Source: Bathynomus jamesi (taxonomy: Eukaryota; Arthropoda; Malacostraca; Isopoda; Cirolanidae). Taken from it: DNA of 64,000 nucleotides. Shown piece by piece: positions 54,401-63,998 of the stretch (its first letter is position 1; each line of letters opens with the position of its first letter). The stretch is taken from NCBI GenBank assembly GCA_023014485.1, contig JAJOZX010007493.1, forward strand, positions 162,338-226,337, written 5' to 3'. The translations under genes and the position numbers were made by a program. The notes under the pieces are model-generated. The model saw nothing but the letters and a program-made list of their open reading frames with translations. It did not search any database and was not told the origin of the DNA.

Positions 54401-55217
54401 TGTCTCACTATATCATCCGCAAACTCGTGGCACCCCTTACACAAATCATGATGTCTCCCATATTTTCGACTTTTGTCATAACTAGCGTAAAGCCCCCTTA
54501 TATTACGGATGGGGAGATACGTTGTCCCTGACAATCCTAAAATAAGTAGGGGTCTCGTACGATCTCTCACACAGCTTTTAAAAACATACACAGTCCTACG
54601 ACGATCATCCAACCCAAACACAACTATGCGGACATTCATTTCCTGTTCTACCCTTCTCAGCTCTTCAGGACCCATATTACAGTCAAATTCAAGTTCACAG
54701 TCTACAGCTAGTTTACGGGCACGCTCCACGACTGTAGGCAACCAAATTTTTTGAGTTCGTGTATTTTGTACAGTAAACATACGTGCTAAGAGTACTGCAA
54801 TAAAGCCGCAACCACGATCGACGTTTATATGCTTTCGGTAAATAGTCGGAGAATTGAAGTTAAGAGTATACGGTATGGCACTATGACCCGCAACACGGTA
54901 TACATGGTCAATATTTACCGTGAAGTTGTCCATATTGAAGGCTATACTACTTTGGGCGGCTTGCATTATACGTCCTAATATATATTCTACATCTTCAGCC
55001 GCCAAACGTCTACATCACCGTCATCTGACCCGAATCCAAAGGACAGACTCGTCCTGACTTCACGCTCGTCACGATTCTGAAGAGCAAACTCTATAATATG
55101 CTGTACAACCCGGCGTAACCCGCGCTCAATTCCATTGCTATACATGACTCTATGGTCGACCCTGACTCTATACCGATTTCTAGTCAAGGCTGGGGTGGGG
55201 GCTGCGGATCGCACCAA
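51498..55217 (-). pseudogene. polB: Protein-primed family B DNA polymerase of the Polinton
   Basis: Eight consecutive frames together span about 1,200 codons, the normal length. The N-terminal part (54172-55005) contains MDNFTVNIDHVYRVAGHSAI and a long cysteine cluster (CKGCHEF, CEQCKS, CDVCRRTFF). Exonuclease motif I is YYDIET (about 54055-54070). Polymerase motif A YYDFCSLYPYV is at about 52750-52775, motif B KLCLNSLWGKF at about 52184-52216 and motif C YADTDS at about 51924-51941. All catalytic residues are still present, but at least seven frameshifts separate the blocks (near 54990, 54190, 53905, 53470, 53138, 52580 and 51975). It copies the linear element genome from terminal proteins (family knowledge). 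Confidence 0.93.
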
Positions 55218-55640
55218 TTCGAGCGTTATACCATCCTCAACAGAACGGGGGACGGCAGATGAATTAGGGGGTATATTAGAGGAAGGTGCTGCTGGGGGGT
55301 CTGTTGCGTAGGAGGTTGAGGGTTGGGGCTCAATTATTGTAGACCAGAACGGGGGGCGGCGGATGAATAAGGGGATATATTAGCGGGAGGTGCTGCTGGG
55401 GGCTTGTTGCGTAAGAGTTTGAGGGTTGGGGATCTATTACCGCTGCAACAGGCGCGTATTTCGGGCGCTTTATACCTGACGTGGGGTTCTCATACCTCCG
55501 CTTTGGACGTGCTACCGGTATCGCTGGTGAGTGTCGTTGGCAGGGGAGGAGATCACAACTACACTGTCGTCGAGGTCATCCGTAATGTCAATGATGGGCT
55601 GCTCTACCTCATCGTCATTCACGGTTCTGTGGGAGAAGAA
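55218..55640 (-). other. Proline-rich and acidic region upstream of the polymerase
   Basis: Two tandem copies of about 100 bp (55243-55340, 55346-55440) encode, leftwards, proline/alanine/threonine-rich sequence in broken frames. Further up (55525-55635) is an acidic stretch VNDDEVEQPIIDITDDLDDS. These may be the original N-terminal extension of the polymerase or a small separate gene. The gap to the rightward ATPase start is about 70 bp, so divergent promoters must lie here. Confidence 0.45.
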
Positions 55641-55709
55641 TATAAGGAACAGCACTCAAAATTTGTAATATTTTGTAAATGACCCACTTAGGAGTGTGAC
55701 GTGTTAGAA

Positions 55710-56340
55710 ATGGACTCTGTAGAAAAATTCAGATTCACGAGCCCATCCACATGTATTATATCTGGACCTACAGGATGTGGTAAAACTGTGTTTATGCTTA
55801 AAATCATTAAAGAAAAGGAGAGAGATGTTCTCGAAATTTGTGCGTAAATTATATGGTGCTATTCGACGTATCAATCAATGTTCAACGAGTACCAAGATGA
55901 TATTTTGTTCCACAAAGGCGTATATGACGTTAATTCGTTAAAGGGGAATGAACATACAATCATTGTAATTGACGATCTCATGTTGGAGATGGATAAAACG
56001 TTTGCCGAGACATTTACAGTATTCTCCCACCATCTTAACATAAGCGTGTTCTTCATCAATCAGAATCTATTTTTCAAAAATAGATACATGCGCGATGTGT
56101 CGTTAAATACGCAATATCTAGTCTTATTCGCGCAACGTAGAGATGTATCACAAATTGGGGTATTAGCAAATCAAATGTTCCCGAATCAGCGTAAGGAGTT
56201 TTTGGAAGTTTATAAAGAAGCTACAAGCACGCGTTACGGATATTTGCTTTGCGACCTTCATCCGCGAAACACGTTTTAGAGTGCTTCTGCGAACGAATAT
56301 ATTTCCAAACGAGCCTGAAACGGTGTATATTCCAGAATGA
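55710..56340 (+). pseudogene. Genome-packaging ATPase (FtsK/HerA, A32-like)
   Basis: From the ATG at 55710 the protein has Walker A SGPTGCGKT (about residues 18-26), an in-frame TAA at 55845-55847, Walker B TIIVIDDLM (about residues 80-88) and FSHHLNISVFFINQNLFFKN with the usual downstream arginine-rich block. A one-base shift near 56270 is needed to reach the conserved C terminus TNIFPNEPETVYIPE. That ends at TGA 56338-56340 and overlaps the next ATG by three bases. It pumps DNA into capsids (family knowledge). Two lesions only. Confidence 0.9.
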
Positions 56341-56982
56341 CAAAGAGACTAAAGAAATACCGTGAATTAATAAAAATCTATCATCGACTGCCCCGGGCAT
56401 TGCAGCAGATGTTTATTAAAATATCGATGCCGACTTTTTAAAATGCATCTGTGAAATCTGTCTTAACGTTATAAATTGCAATGTATCAATGAAAACCCAT
56501 CAGAAGGCTCGCCTACGCCGCTACAAGAACATAATACGTGCACTCGCTCGTAAAAGCGACATAGGATCTGAGCCAGACGATACAGCTGACCAACCAAAAA
56601 GATTAGCCACACAACATATCGAACATGTATTAAAAAATACCCTCCCACTTACATTGAGGAGTAAAGGCTTAAGTCTTTATAATCTATTGAATGAGGATCC
56701 CGCCATACAATGGACCGATACAGGGGAGATCATTGTGGAAGGATCAAAGGTACAGGGATCGAATATCGTAGACATTGTCCATGATCTGGTGAGAAAGTGG
56801 GATAGGCCGTCACCATCAGGATGGAAGCATATTAAAGCAAGACTACAACAATAAATGTCCCTAAAACGTTGATAGGAAATCTAAACAGGTTAAAAGACTT
56901 GGAGCATGCAACGCCTGTGACACAATTGAAGGCGCCGTCACCCCCGGCGGTAACACCTTTGAAGAGGAGCAGAAGAGGTTAA
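56337..56982 (+). pseudogene. Small basic Polinton protein, unknown function
   Basis: Starts ATGA overlapping the ATPase stop: MTKRLKKYRELIKIYHRLPR. A shift near 56440 restores DADFLKCICEICLNVIN, then the intact frame 56489-56854 gives KARLRRYKNIIRALARKS, KNTLPLTLRSKGLSLYNLLN and PSPSGWKHIKARL. Another shift at the TAA opens a proline/lysine tail to 56982 (LIGNLNRLKDLEHATPVT, KRSRRG). I recognise the pattern as a common companion gene in Polintons between ATPase and capsid genes, perhaps a DNA-binding core protein (inference). Confidence 0.65.
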
Positions 56983-57018
56983 ACCAACCCCTACCCACGT
57001 GCCTCTAAAATATACGCA

Positions 57019-58072
57019 ATGGCTAACGTATTAACTAAAACGCTATTATGACATTTCTACCCCATCCTCTTACGGCGCGTACATAGACTGTACAGAAGTG
57101 TTTACGGAGTAGGAAAAAAAGATGTTGAAAGATTTTTGAGGGAGCAGGACGCTTATACGCTTCATAAGCCTGTGAGAAAAAGGTTTTAAAACAGCCAAGA
57201 CAACGGCTTCCTCGATTGATTCTATTGGCAAGCAATTTAACAGACATGCAAAGATATGTGTATAACGATGGTTACCGCTACATTATATTCATAATGACGT
57301 ATTCTCTAGATATCTGTGGCTAGTTCCTCTGAAAAATAAATCACCTGAAACAGTTGCTAAAGCCACCAAAACGCTAATGTTAAAAGAAAACAGGGTTCCT
57401 GGCTATTTTTGTACGGATATGGGGAAGGAATTTATAGGCCGTGCTTTTCAGAACATGTTGACAGAGTTTAATATCAGCTATTACACAACCAATTCTATAC
57501 ATAAGGCTTCTTTAGCTGAAAGAGTTCAGCGCACCATAAAGGAACGCATGCACCGTTATTTTACACATAAAAGCACATACAGATTTCTAGACATTCTGGA
57601 ATCATTGGCGTCATCCTACAACCGCTCACACCATCGCACGATTGGGACAACATCTAACGAAGTTTTAGAAAGAGGTACGCTCCCGAGGAGAGATGGATCA
57701 CCACCACCACCACACTCTGCGCGCTTCAAAATCAATGATTATGTAAGGCTGTCGCGTTCGGGGAACAAATTCGCAAAGGGTTTTGAGCAAGAATGGACAC
57801 GCGAGATTTTTAAAGTTAGGGCTGTGAGACCTAAAGGTGAGATAATGATGTATTACATTGAAAATTTGAATGGAGAAGAAATCTCAGGAGGCTTTTACCG
57901 CGAGGAATTGCAGAAAGTTTCGTTTAATTTAGGAAAAAATGTGTTTAAAATTGAGAAAATTTTAGGAAGCAAAGGTTCAGGAAAGAGAAAAATGTACCTG
58001 GTGAAATGGCTAGGGTACCCAGAAAGCTTCAACACCTATATAAAAGCTGATGCAATAATGAAGCTTAAATAG
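57019..58072 (+). pseudogene. Retrovirus-like integrase with C-terminal chromodomain
   Basis: The N-terminal part (57019-57200) is damaged but readable: LYRSVYGVGKKDVERFLREQ then DAYTLHKPVRKRF. It has in-frame stops near 57049, 57187 and 57214 and a one-base loss near 57229 at the first catalytic Asp block (WQA...LTDMQRYVYNDGYRY). From 57377 the frame is intact: second Asp in FCTDMGKEF, Glu in ASLAERVQRTIKERM, then SRSGNKFAKGFEQEW (SH3-like) and the chromodomain VFKIEKILG...YLVKWLGYPESFNTY near residues 187-225. It joins element ends to host DNA. The chromodomain may steer it to modified histones (family knowledge). Confidence 0.92.
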
Positions 58073-58080
58073 TATGCAAC

Positions 58081-58938
58081 ATGGCTCCTAACCATTTCTA
58101 CGTCACACTCCCGTCCTCCTCGTCCCTGTCTGTACACTCTAACAACACACTAGCCAACTTTGTAACAGAGCTCCACAAGCACATTGAATTGGGTCGTGAT
58201 TCGTATGAGGTGGAGATATGCGAAATTCAGCTGGACACCATCTTTTTAAATATTGAACATAAAGAAACCGTTTTTACGATTCTTAGAGACATTGACGAGT
58301 GTGAAAAAGCTGGGGTAGCTATGGATGAAACTATGCGTATCGCTCGGACTAAGGTTGCACGGTATTACAGTACAGAAGTAAGACTAGGACCGGGTCAATA
58401 TGGTTCGGCCGAGGATGTTGTGAGAGGCTTAAACGTAAGTTTAAGAAACTCAAACCTTACGAATGATTTAGTATATGAAATCGTAAACAACCCTGCACAT
58501 ACACTAATCCTAAAATCAAAGACTAACAGACGTATTAAAGAACATAGAGAGTTCCAAATTCTAGCCAATGGCCGATATAGCGCAGCCTTCCAAAGAGACA
58601 CATTTCACGAGACACAGCATGACTTGTCCAGATTAATGTATCAATTGAAGATGGAGAAATTGGCTGAAAGGTCCCCAGACATGTGCTATATTTACAGTAA
58701 TATAGTGGAGCACCAGTTTGTTGGGGATACCCAGGCACACCTGCTGCGCATTGCTCGCATCCCCAACCATAGAGGAAGGAGTTTGAGTATTACATATGAC
58801 AGACCCCATTATGTGAATGTCGCAACTAATTTAATAACCAATATCTCAATATATATAAGAACGATTGAGGGTGAAAACTTCCCATTCGGTGACGGGAGCT
58901 TAACAGTGAAGCTACACTTTCGACGCACTGAGTTATAA
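58081..58938 (+). CDS. Penton-like (minor capsid) protein candidate, 285 aa, intact
   Basis: Starts nine bases after the integrase stop: MAPNHFYVTLPSSSSLSVHS. Later segments are NNTLANFVTELHKHIELGRD, YEVEICEIQ and a C-terminal strand-rich block LITNISIYIRTIEGENFPFG then GSLTVKLHFRR. Its place between integrase and the basic peptide, length and beta-rich end fit the single-jelly-roll minor capsid (vertex) protein of Polintons and adintoviruses. The assignment rests on position and pattern, not on a search. No stop or shift. Confidence 0.75.
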   Translation: MAPNHFYVTLPSSSSLSVHSNNTLANFVTELHKHIELGRDSYEVEICEIQLDTIFLNIEHKETVFTILRDIDECEKAGVAMDETMRIARTKVARYYSTEVRLGPGQYGSAEDVVRGLNVSLRNSNLTNDLVYEIVNNPAHTLILKSKTNRRIKEHREFQILANGRYSAAFQRDTFHETQHDLSRLMYQLKMEKLAERSPDMCYIYSNIVEHQFVGDTQAHLLRIARIPNHRGRSLSITYDRPHYVNVATNLITNISIYIRTIEGENFPFGDGSLTVKLHFRRTEL

Positions 58939-59324
58939 TGGATAGAAAGCCTTTCACCGTCTATCGAGGGGTGCGTTACCAGCGCGGTAGTGGACTTGGG
59001 TCCATTTTTTCATCCATACTACGTACGGCTGTTCCTTTGCTGAAGAGGGGTGCCAGATACCTTGGAAGAAGAGCGCTACAATCAGGTATTAACACTGCAT
59101 AAGACATATTGGCCGGGGCTAAACCTAAAGAGGCTCTAAAAAAACATTTAAAGCGTACACGGGACGAAATCATCAAAGATGCAAAGAGAAAAATGCGTGG
59201 TGGCGGGAAGAAGCGGGCTGCCCGGAAGAAGAAGAAGGGGTCACGTGGTATTAAACGTAAAAGGCTATCAAAAAAGAAGTGCTGTAAGCGAATGAAACCT
59301 ATGGTTGACCACTTTTTTGATTGA
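58938..59324 (+). pseudogene. Short basic core-like peptide (pX/pVI-like candidate), one stop
   Basis: Starts in the sequence TAATG, sharing one base with the preceding stop. The frame opens MDRKPFTVYRGVRYQRGSGL, includes an amphipathic SIFSSILRTAVPLLKRGARY, and has a TAA at 59100-59102. It then reads AKPKEALKKHLKRTRDEIIK, a lysine/arginine-rich stretch (GGGKKRAARKKKKGSR) and KKKCCKRMKPM. The glycine plus amphipathic helix plus basic tail fits small adenovirus-like core/membrane-active peptides. A single stop separates the halves. Confidence 0.65.
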
Positions 59325-59366
59325 TATAAGCTAAGGACTTGTCGAGAGAGGAGTCACTATTTCGCC

Positions 59367-60665
59367 ATGGCACGCTTCATCCACCCATGTAGTTCACAAT
59401 GCTGTAAATCGGAGCTGTCCCTTTTTGAGCTACCTCCAACCCAAGTTTCTAATGAGCACAGTGACTTTATTACAATTAACCCTTTAAACACAATTAGTTC
59501 CCCGAGTGCACCTATAGAATTCGTGATACCCAGCTCAGGCCCTTACTTTTTTGATCCAAGCTGTGTGCACATGTTCGCTAAGCTACGTATAGCCCATTCT
59601 GATGGAACGGTCTGCGATGACAAATATGCTGTATACCCTGAAACAAACTTTCTGCACTCCATATTCAACCAGTGTGACGTATATTTAAATCAGACCAACA
59701 TATCGGCAGGCACGGGGTACTATCATCTATGAGCCTATCTGGAAAATGTCCTCAACTTTTCCAAAGAAGCGAAGGCTACCTTTTTAAGTGCGGAGGGATA
59801 TTATCAAACTAAAGATGAAAATAGTATAAAGGACAAATTTAAAAATTCTAAAAAGAAAATATACGAGTGTTTTGGACGGTTGCACACAGATTTCACTTTC
59901 CAGGAGAAGTTGCTTGTGAACGGGGTGGATATGAAAATAAAGCCCACCCGCACGAGTCCTGAGATCTGCTTAAATCTGGCTGCGGATCAAGAAGAGGGTG
60001 CAAAGCCCGTTGTGGTTCACATTATGGACACATACCTCCGCGTACGGCGAGTGAAATTAAGTTCACCAAAACAACTAGAAATTGAGAAAAATTTACTAAA
60101 CGCTACAGTGAAATATCCTATTAACAGAGTGCAGATCAAACTATATACGGTTCCTGCAGGGTTGGCATCGAAGCAGATAGAAAACATTGCCCTGGGAAAT
60201 CTTCCTAAAAGGATATTAATCGGCATGCAGGACCACGCTTCGGTGAATGGAAAATATAAAAAGAGTGCCTTTAAATTCGAGAATTTCGGACTTAAAAATA
60301 TAACTCTATACGTTAATGGCACTGCTTTGGGTGGAACAATGGGTACGGACTATTCATCAGACGCTGTGTTACCGCTTTGTGCCAGAGCCTATAGTAATCT
60401 GACCCATATTGGTGATTGTGATGAGCTTGGTAATGGGGTAACGCAGGAAGAATTCATTGATCAATTTAACCTTTATCCGTTTGACATTACACCTGACTTA
60501 TCTGCTAGCGTAAATACCCATTTAACCCCACAGCAGAGCGGAAACATCTCAGTGCGGCTGGAATTCGCCAAGCCTATAGACGCTCCTATTAGTGTACTAG
60601 TATATCTCGAATCGCAAGCCCTAATAGAAGTAGATAGATTTAGGAGCGTTATCACTGACTTTTAA
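59367..60665 (+). pseudogene. Major capsid (double-jelly-roll, hexon-like) candidate, one stop
   Basis: The frame of 432 codons begins MARFIHPCSSQCCKSELSLF and has one in-frame TGA at 59730-59732. The codons on both sides are in the same frame and well formed, so a CGA to TGA transition is likely. Further blocks are LHTDFTFQEKLLVNGVDMKI, PINRVQIKLYTVPAGLASKQ and a C terminus VLVYLESQALIEVDRFRSVI, where a strand-rich end with YLES resembles double-jelly-roll capsid proteins. The same family appears widely in invertebrate genomes under an uncharacterized label. Its place before the protease supports a capsid role. Confidence 0.78.
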
Positions 60666-60666
60666 A

Positions 60667-61149
60667 ATGGATGCTAATACACTTCAGAAAGTAATGGAAC
60701 GAGTCACACGTTCCAAATTTATCGGCGTGTTTGCGAAGAATGAAACATTGAGTTTGCCAAGTACGCGAGAATGCGGTAGTCTTATTGTGAACACAGACAT
60801 CATCGGTAATGAAGGGATTCACTGGATTGCTGTCTATTTTAAAAATAGACAGCGCCTGTACTATTTTGATTCACTCGGTACTCAACCCTGGAGTGACCCT
60901 ATTATTGTAAAATTTCTCGCTCAGTTACATATTCCCGAAGTTGTATGGAACCTATTTCGCATGCAAGGATATTTTACTAATGTTTGCGGAATGTACTGCG
61001 TCTCATTTCTCATGCTTATGTCAAATGATAAAGAATTTATAAATTTTTTAAATTTATTTGACCCGTGTCACACTCGCCGAAACGATGAAATGGTATGCAG
61101 ACAGATAAAAAACCGTTTTCCAATTGTACGTACTCGTTGTATATTATAA
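60667..61149 (+). CDS. Adenain-like cysteine protease, 160 aa, intact
   Basis: Starts one base after the capsid-gene stop. The catalytic set of the adenovirus protease/Ulp1 fold is visible: His52 in EGIHWIAVYF, Asp68 in YYFDSLG, Gln100 in RMQGYF and Cys107 in TNVCGMYCVSF. Length is normal for Polinton PRO. It matures capsid proteins (family knowledge). No lesions. Confidence 0.92.
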   Translation: MDANTLQKVMERVTRSKFIGVFAKNETLSLPSTRECGSLIVNTDIIGNEGIHWIAVYFKNRQRLYYFDSLGTQPWSDPIIVKFLAQLHIPEVVWNLFRMQGYFTNVCGMYCVSFLMLMSNDKEFINFLNLFDPCHTRRNDEMVCRQIKNRFPIVRTRCIL

Positions 61150-61190
61150 TGTTTTTGTTCGTATATTTGTAACGATATATTCTGTAGTTG

Positions 61191-61196
61191 TTTATT
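61191..61196 (-). terminator. Poly(A) signal AATAAA of the leftward gene
   Basis: AATAAA on the minus strand, 18 bases beyond the proposed stop codon at 61214 and 41 bases from the protease stop, so the two genes are tail-to-tail. Confidence 0.6.
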
Positions 61197-61213
61197 GTAC
61201 TGATTTCTTTCAT

Positions 61214-62131
61214 TTAAGGATTAATGTTCATTCTTTTAAAACATATACAGAGTATACAGACAGATCCCCATTATGTGAAGATATCTTTGGTTCGAGGAAT
61301 AACATTGATTGCCATAAAAAATTTCGATTTTAGCATAATGGGGATAACCAAATAACATTGATTGCCATAAAAAAATTTTGGCGAGTATCTATTTGACGAG
61401 ATACTACAACTCTCCATATATATATATATAAAAACGAATTATAGACACTTACATTTCTATGGTAGTCCCCTGCGTCGGGTTGTAAGGAGCGTCACTGCAA
61501 ATATCTTCAACGGTTTGCGTTGGAAATAATTCGCCACGGTCAATCGCATTGAAAAGACTAATTGCGGTTAATGCTGCAGTATCACGTTCTTCATACAATT
61601 CCGGGGAGACGTACAGGTCCATGGTGGAGGATGTGTGACATTGTTGACTGTTCAGTATATCCCCCGTATTCCGAGATTCTTCAAAAGATTGTATAACACG
61701 TGTCAAATCCTCATCGGACCTTAAAGGAATAATGTTCATTCTTTTAAAACATATACAGAGTATACAGACAGATCCCCATTATGTGAAGATATCTTTGGTT
61801 CGAGGAATAACATTGATTGCCATAAAAAAAATTTCGATTTTAGCATAATGGGGGTAACAAAATAACATTGATTGATATAAAAATTTTTTGGCGAGTATCT
61901 ATTAGACGAGATACTACACCCCATCCATATATATATATAAATTCTAATTATAGACACTTACATTTCTATGGTAGTCCCTTGCGTCGGATTGTAAGGAGCG
62001 TCACTGCAAATATCTTCTACGGTTTGCGTTGAAAATAAATCGTCACGGTCAATTGCGTTAAAAAGACTAATTGTCGTTAATGCTGCAGCGTCACTTTCTT
62101 CATACAAGTCTGGGGAGACGTACAGGTCCAT
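61214..62131 (-). CDS. Unknown leftward gene, proposed three-exon structure with duplicated exon
   Basis: Exon 1 (61962-62131) starts in CCTCCACCATGGACC (strong start context): MDLYVSPDLYEESDAAALTT. It ends GAAAT then GTAAGT, a consensus donor. Exon 2 (61453-61740, 288 nt, phase-preserving) follows AAAAG and adds MNIIPLRSDEDLTRVIQSFE before repeating the exon 1 peptide with substitutions, to the same donor. Exon 3 (61214-61232) closes with a short tail and stop. The two introns are 221 and 220 nt. Total 158 codons. Without splicing the frames 61449-62131 would give 57-aa and 96-aa peptides. Acidic, no membrane segment, no recognised domain. Function unknown; position suggests a Polinton accessory gene. 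Confidence 0.55.
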
Positions 62132-62140
62132 GGTGGAGGG
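61215..62140. repeat. Direct duplication of about 509 bp
   Basis: 61215-61633 matches 61724-62140, including the AACATATACAGAGTATACAG, GAAGATATCTTTGGTTCGAG and GACACTTACATTTCTATGGT blocks, with a few percent substitutions. Only the segment 61634-61723 is unique to the first unit. Confidence 0.9.
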
Positions 62141-62169
62141 AATGATTAATCACTGACGCGAAAATAGCT

Positions 62170-62260
62170 ACTGTTACTCCCAACTGAAAAATATCCCCTT
62201 TTATATGCACAATCGCCAAGCTCCGCCCAAAAGACCAGATGTTCGTAGTGATTGGCTGCC
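62170..62260 (-). promoter_or_regulatory. TATA/CCAAT promoter of the unknown leftward gene
   Basis: On the minus strand: CCAAT at 62251-62255, AGCTCCGCC-type GC-rich box, TATAAAA at 62199-62205, and candidate initiators TCAGTT (62182-62187) and ACAGTA (about 62169-62174). The second is about 33 bases from the TATA box. The start codon follows at 62131 with no upstream ATG seen. Spacing fits a Pol II core promoter. Confidence 0.62.
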
Positions 62261-62337
62261 GATGTAGCTGGGTGGAGCTATGACGTGTACCAATCCGCTA
62301 TAACGGGACCGGATGAGTAACATATATATAAAATCGT

Positions 62338-62378
62338 GTTTCTTGAATTATAGGCACTTACATTTCTATGGTAGTCCC
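62338..62378 (-). repeat. Third relic of the exon end and splice donor
   Basis: GGGACTACCATAGAAATGTA then AGTGCCTATAATT repeats the exon 1/exon 2 end and donor, upstream of the proposed promoter. Confidence 0.75.
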
Positions 62379-62589
62379 TCATATTATATTTTTACTTACA
62401 AGTTAATAGTATTGTTTTCTTGTGTTAACATAATTGCTAACTTATTTTATAATAAAGAAATTATATCCTAATTATATTTTTAAAATAGCATTCGGTTTCC
62501 ACATTAAACTGTGAGCCTAAGGTGACGTGAAAACTTTATCCGTTGTCACTCTTCGAGCTAGTTGTTATTATTACTAAAGAGAAAATCAT

Positions 62590-63150
62590 GCATGCTTTTC
62601 GGTCATACTACTGACTCGTTTCAAATGATGCATTAACATGCTTTTCGGTCATACTACTGACTCGGGGTCAAATGATGCATTAACATGCTTTTCGGTCATA
62701 CTACTGACTCGTCAAATGATGCATTAACATGCTTTTCGGTCATACTACTGACTCGGGGCCAAATGATGCATTAACATGCTTTTCGGTCATACTACTGACT
62801 CGTCAAATGATGCATTAACACGTTTTTCGGGCATACTACTGCCTCGGGTCAAATGATCCTGTTATTTTAAATCCGGTTCAATAATCCTGTTATGTTGAAA
62901 TGTGGAAGAGTAAGCAACGATCCCCATCGACGAGATGTATTTCTGAATCCATGTTAAACTGGAGGTCTAAGGTCGGGTGAAAAGCTTACCAATTCGGCGA
63001 GAAAGAGTTAATTATTATTGCTACATAGAAAAATCGTGCATTACGATGTTTTTAGGGCATACTACTGCCTCGGGTCAAATGATCCTGTTATTTTAAATCC
63101 GGTTCAATAATCCTGTTATGTTGAAATGTGGAAGAGTAAGCAACGACTCC
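62590..63150. repeat. Satellite-like tandem repeats, about 46-bp unit and longer variant
   Basis: The unit CATGCTTTTCGGTCATACTA then CTGACTCG...CAAATGATGCATTAA occurs about five times from 62593 to 62815. A variant (GGGCATACTACTGCCTCGGG, then TCCTGTTATTTTAAATCCGG and GAAATGTGGAAGAGTAAGCA) occurs at 62816-62925 and 63042-63150. Confidence 0.88.
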
Positions 63151-63159
63151 CTGACGAGA

Positions 63160-63418
63160 TGTATTTCGTAGGGTAGGTTAGGTTAGGTCTCTTACATATA
63201 AAAACCCATTCACTAAGAGCAATGGCTTTCCTTTCTCACTAGAAACAAACTCTGCCATTTTTCGATTATTATTTATTATAATTGTGGGTATAGTTAACCT
63301 GGAAAAAGAAAGTAAATTTAAATTAGTACACTTAATTTTAAATAATATTTTGGGAAAACTGAGTAAATGGAAATATTATTTGGATTCCTTTATTTGAACA
63401 AAACCCTCTCTCTCTCTC

Positions 63419-63468
<50 letters not shown>

Positions 63469-63967
63469 ATTATTAGTACATTCAGGTATGCCTACCTTAT
63501 TTCTTTCGCTGATTGCTATTTAATATAATTGTGTGTATTTCTAAGAGTCGGAGTGAGGTGAGGTTTTGATCGATTTGACTGGTAGAAAGGTAAATTATGG
63601 TCAATCGAGTTGGGCAGATTCTCGGAATTCCTTTCTTCTAGCGAATTGTGTTTTGGTTAATTTCAACTTTTATATGAATTTTCGCAAATTCTCGTATTTT
63701 TTCAATTTTTTTTCGCATGGAATGAGGCTCGTGTGTTTCATAAATTTTCATCTCGTATGGAGTGAAGGGATACTTATCAGGGATTGGGGGGAACCCCATT
63801 GACCACGACGAAACCCTATTTATGAGATAAGATGAAATAGTGATTTGAGAATAATCTTTGTGCAGTTTAAGTAAATACATTTATTCAAGTAGAGGTTGCA
63901 ACCTCTCCTTCCTTCATGCGAATACTGTAATGTTCTACATAATGATACAACTTAGATATTATATATA

Positions 63968-63998
<31 letters not shown>

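Larger units (their letters stand above)
49193..62140. mobile_element. Polinton/Maverick (adintovirus-like) integrated element
   Basis: Gene set seen directly: protein-primed DNA polymerase B, FtsK/A32-like packaging ATPase, retrovirus-like integrase with chromodomain, penton-like and double-jelly-roll-capsid-like proteins, a short basic peptide and an adenain-like cysteine protease. The order is leftward genes from 49193 to 55640 and rightward genes from 55710 to 61149, with short gaps or one-base overlaps. This is diagnostic of Polintons, which are endogenous relatives of adintoviruses. The outer ends are not defined: I could not find matching terminal inverted repeats within the window, so coordinates are the gene span only. 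Confidence 0.93.

Noticed and set aside
57019..58072. A retrovirus or Gypsy/LTR retrotransposon integrase
   Set aside because: Although the DDE core and chromodomain would fit chromoviruses, there is no reverse transcriptase, protease of the retroviral type or LTR. The neighbours are Polinton genes.
61449..62131. LxCxE retinoblastoma-binding motif in the unknown right-end gene
   Set aside because: The only similar word is VEDICSDAP, which lacks the leucine and glutamate positions.
62590..63150. CRISPR-like array of short repeats
   Set aside because: Units are head-to-tail with near-identical content and no unique spacers, in a eukaryotic context: satellite-like DNA, not CRISPR.
63566..63880. 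Overlapping frames at the right edge
   Set aside because: Low-complexity Phe/Asn-rich AT sequence, with no homologous pattern, promoter or partner feature.
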